Assembly: GCF_018343525.1 (NCBI RefSeq)
Contig: NZ_JAGYPH010000002.1
Coordinates: forward strand, 186,001 to 250,000
DNA: 64,000 nucleotides
Direction of reading: 5' to 3'
Source: Lederbergia citrea
Lineage (GTDB): Bacteria; Bacillota; Bacilli; Bacillales; Bacillaceae_C
Part shown: positions 63,242-64,000 of the stretch, piece after piece
Numbering within the stretch: the first letter of the stretch is position 1
Layout of the letters: the number at the start of each line of letters is the position of its first letter
Position numbers and translations under genes: made by a program
Notes under the pieces: model-generated
Database searches by the model: none
What the model was told of the DNA's origin: nothing
The model's input: the letters and a program-made list of their open reading frames with translations, nothing else

Positions 63242-63247
63242 AAGTAT

Positions 63248-63829
63248 TTATCGATAAACTTTTACTTTCACTGTTCTTACGCCCCAATTAAAAGCTTTCT
63301 TTTTGGTAGGCATGTGTAGATCAATTTTCTTTCCTTTAATAGCGCCGCCAGTATCACCAGCGATTGCTTCTCCGTATCCTTCAACATAGACCTTTGTTCC
63401 AAGTGGAATCACTTTTGGATCTACGGAAATGACTTTTGCGTTAGGATTTTTCTTTAAGTTAATGCCGGTAGCGGTAATTCCACTGCAGCCTTTACAGCCC
63501 GCAGTATAAGCCGTTGCTTTAACCGTCAAAGTTTTGTATTTAGCCTTTTTAGTAGTTTTCACTACTTTTTTGCTAGTCGTTGTTTTTTTCGTGGCCGTAG
63601 CTTTAGGTTTAGTAATCTTTAAAACTTGCTTTGGCTTGATTATATCTTTTTTAAGACCGTTCCAGCTTTTAAGTTGGTTTACAGTCACTTTATATTTAGT
63701 AGCAATGCTCCATAATGAGTCGCCTTTTTGTACCTTATATGTAGTAGTCGCAGCCGATGCCTGTGAAACTCCAGAAATACCAAAGATTAGAAAACATGCT
63801 GTCATCATTGAAATTACGATTTTTTTCAA
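63248..63829 (-). CDS. Secreted LysM-3D domain cell-wall protein (YocH-like)
   Basis: 193 residues. Signal peptide about 1-27 (QASA end), one LysM domain (TYKVQKGDSLWSIATKYKV onward, about 30-73), a Lys/Thr-rich linker, and a C-terminal 3D domain with its Asp residues (SVDPKVIPLG, AGDTGGAIKG, IDLHM). Probably a peptidoglycan lytic enzyme of the YocH/Rpf-like double-psi barrel group. The TTG start is chosen because AAAGGAGA lies eight bases upstream; an ATG eleven codons earlier has no site. Confidence 0.93.
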   Translation of the reverse strand: MKKIVISMMTACFLIFGISGVSQASAATTTYKVQKGDSLWSIATKYKVTVNQLKSWNGLKKDIIKPKQVLKITKPKATATKKTTTSKKVVKTTKKAKYKTLTVKATAYTAGCKGCSGITATGINLKKNPNAKVISVDPKVIPLGTKVYVEGYGEAIAGDTGGAIKGKKIDLHMPTKKKAFNWGVRTVKVKVYR

Positions 63830-63863
63830 ATTAGTAGTCTCCTTTGTTTTTAATCGTAGCATC

Positions 63864-63907
63864 AGTATAACAGTGAAATGTTACATGAATATTTCATTGG
63901 AATTACA
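63864..63907 (-). promoter_or_regulatory. Promoter with WalR-like box ahead of the LysM-3D gene
   Basis: Minus strand TGTAAT-N5-TGAAAT (63907-63891) matches the WalR direct repeat TGTWAH-N5-TGTWAH with one mismatch. The -10 TATACT is at 63869-63864. yocH of B. subtilis is a known WalR target, so the site is credible. Confidence 0.55.
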
Positions 63908-64000
63908 AATAGATAATATTGGTAAATTGGGTTTAATATTGCTAATCTAGCATTTTAATAGAAATAGGAACAAAATCATCCAGCCAATTTTGATTTTAAG

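Overview
The window reads as chromosome from a low-GC Firmicute of the family Bacillaceae (Bacillus sensu lato). The grounds are strong AGGAGG-type ribosome-binding sites with frequent TTG/GTG starts, T-box-free but riboswitch-rich leaders (two TPP, one lysine, one guanine), CIRCE, Fur-like, cre-like and WalR-like sites, and many genes with close Bacillus subtilis counterparts (feoAB, htpG, tenA, yxiN/dbpA, ywaC/relP, pbuG-type permease, adeC, yceI/niaP, yocH-like). Genus or species cannot be fixed from the sequence. No prophage, insertion sequence, CRISPR array, rRNA or tRNA gene was recognised.

Layout. 1-2,730: ferrous iron uptake operon feoA-feoB-Cys-rich protein on the minus strand behind Fur-like boxes; the feoB frame has ATA where ATG is expected. 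2,836-4,180: a NERD-domain protein followed by five tandem palindromic repeats. 4,107-8,294: htpG behind a perfect CIRCE, then a CofE-like ligase divergent from a LysR regulator. 8,455-12,798: a very large secreted GH13 amylase/pullulanase. 12,858-16,808: thiamine salvage operon tenA-thiW-thiD-thiM-thiE behind two TPP riboswitches in series. 16,954-20,945: an MFS transporter and a lysine-riboswitch-controlled polar amino acid ABC transporter. 21,188-31,711: SNF2 helicase, small proteins, DbpA helicase, MarR plus drug exporter, small alarmone synthetase, a membrane-anchored coiled-coil peptide and a secreted subtilase. 32,022-41,040: a LytS/YesN-type two-component system with a polytopic membrane protein, followed by a peptide ABC transporter containing a DUF1028 gene. 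41,179-49,895: a metallo-hydrolase, AlaX, an NCS1 permease with duplicated operators, a GAF-GAF-GGDEF-EAL protein, a GC-rich dispersed palindrome, and a ThDP enzyme preceded by a tiny upstream ORF.

50,067-56,028 is the most coherent candidate new system: LacI regulator, nucleoside hydrolase, a complete ECF transporter (S, T and two ATPases, one with a degraded ABC signature) and ribokinase. The inferred path is uptake of a ribonucleoside, cleavage to base and ribose, and phosphorylation of ribose. It is followed by an unrelated two-repeat protein on the minus strand and then purine salvage genes (guanine-type riboswitch, NCS2 permease, adenine deaminase, M20 amidohydrolase), so 50-62 kb is rich in nucleobase and nucleoside scavenging. 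The window ends with a niacin transporter and a LysM-3D cell-wall protein.

Most coding calls are secure at family level. Substrate assignments for transporters, the smaller regulatory sites, and several non-ATG starts are inference and are marked as such.
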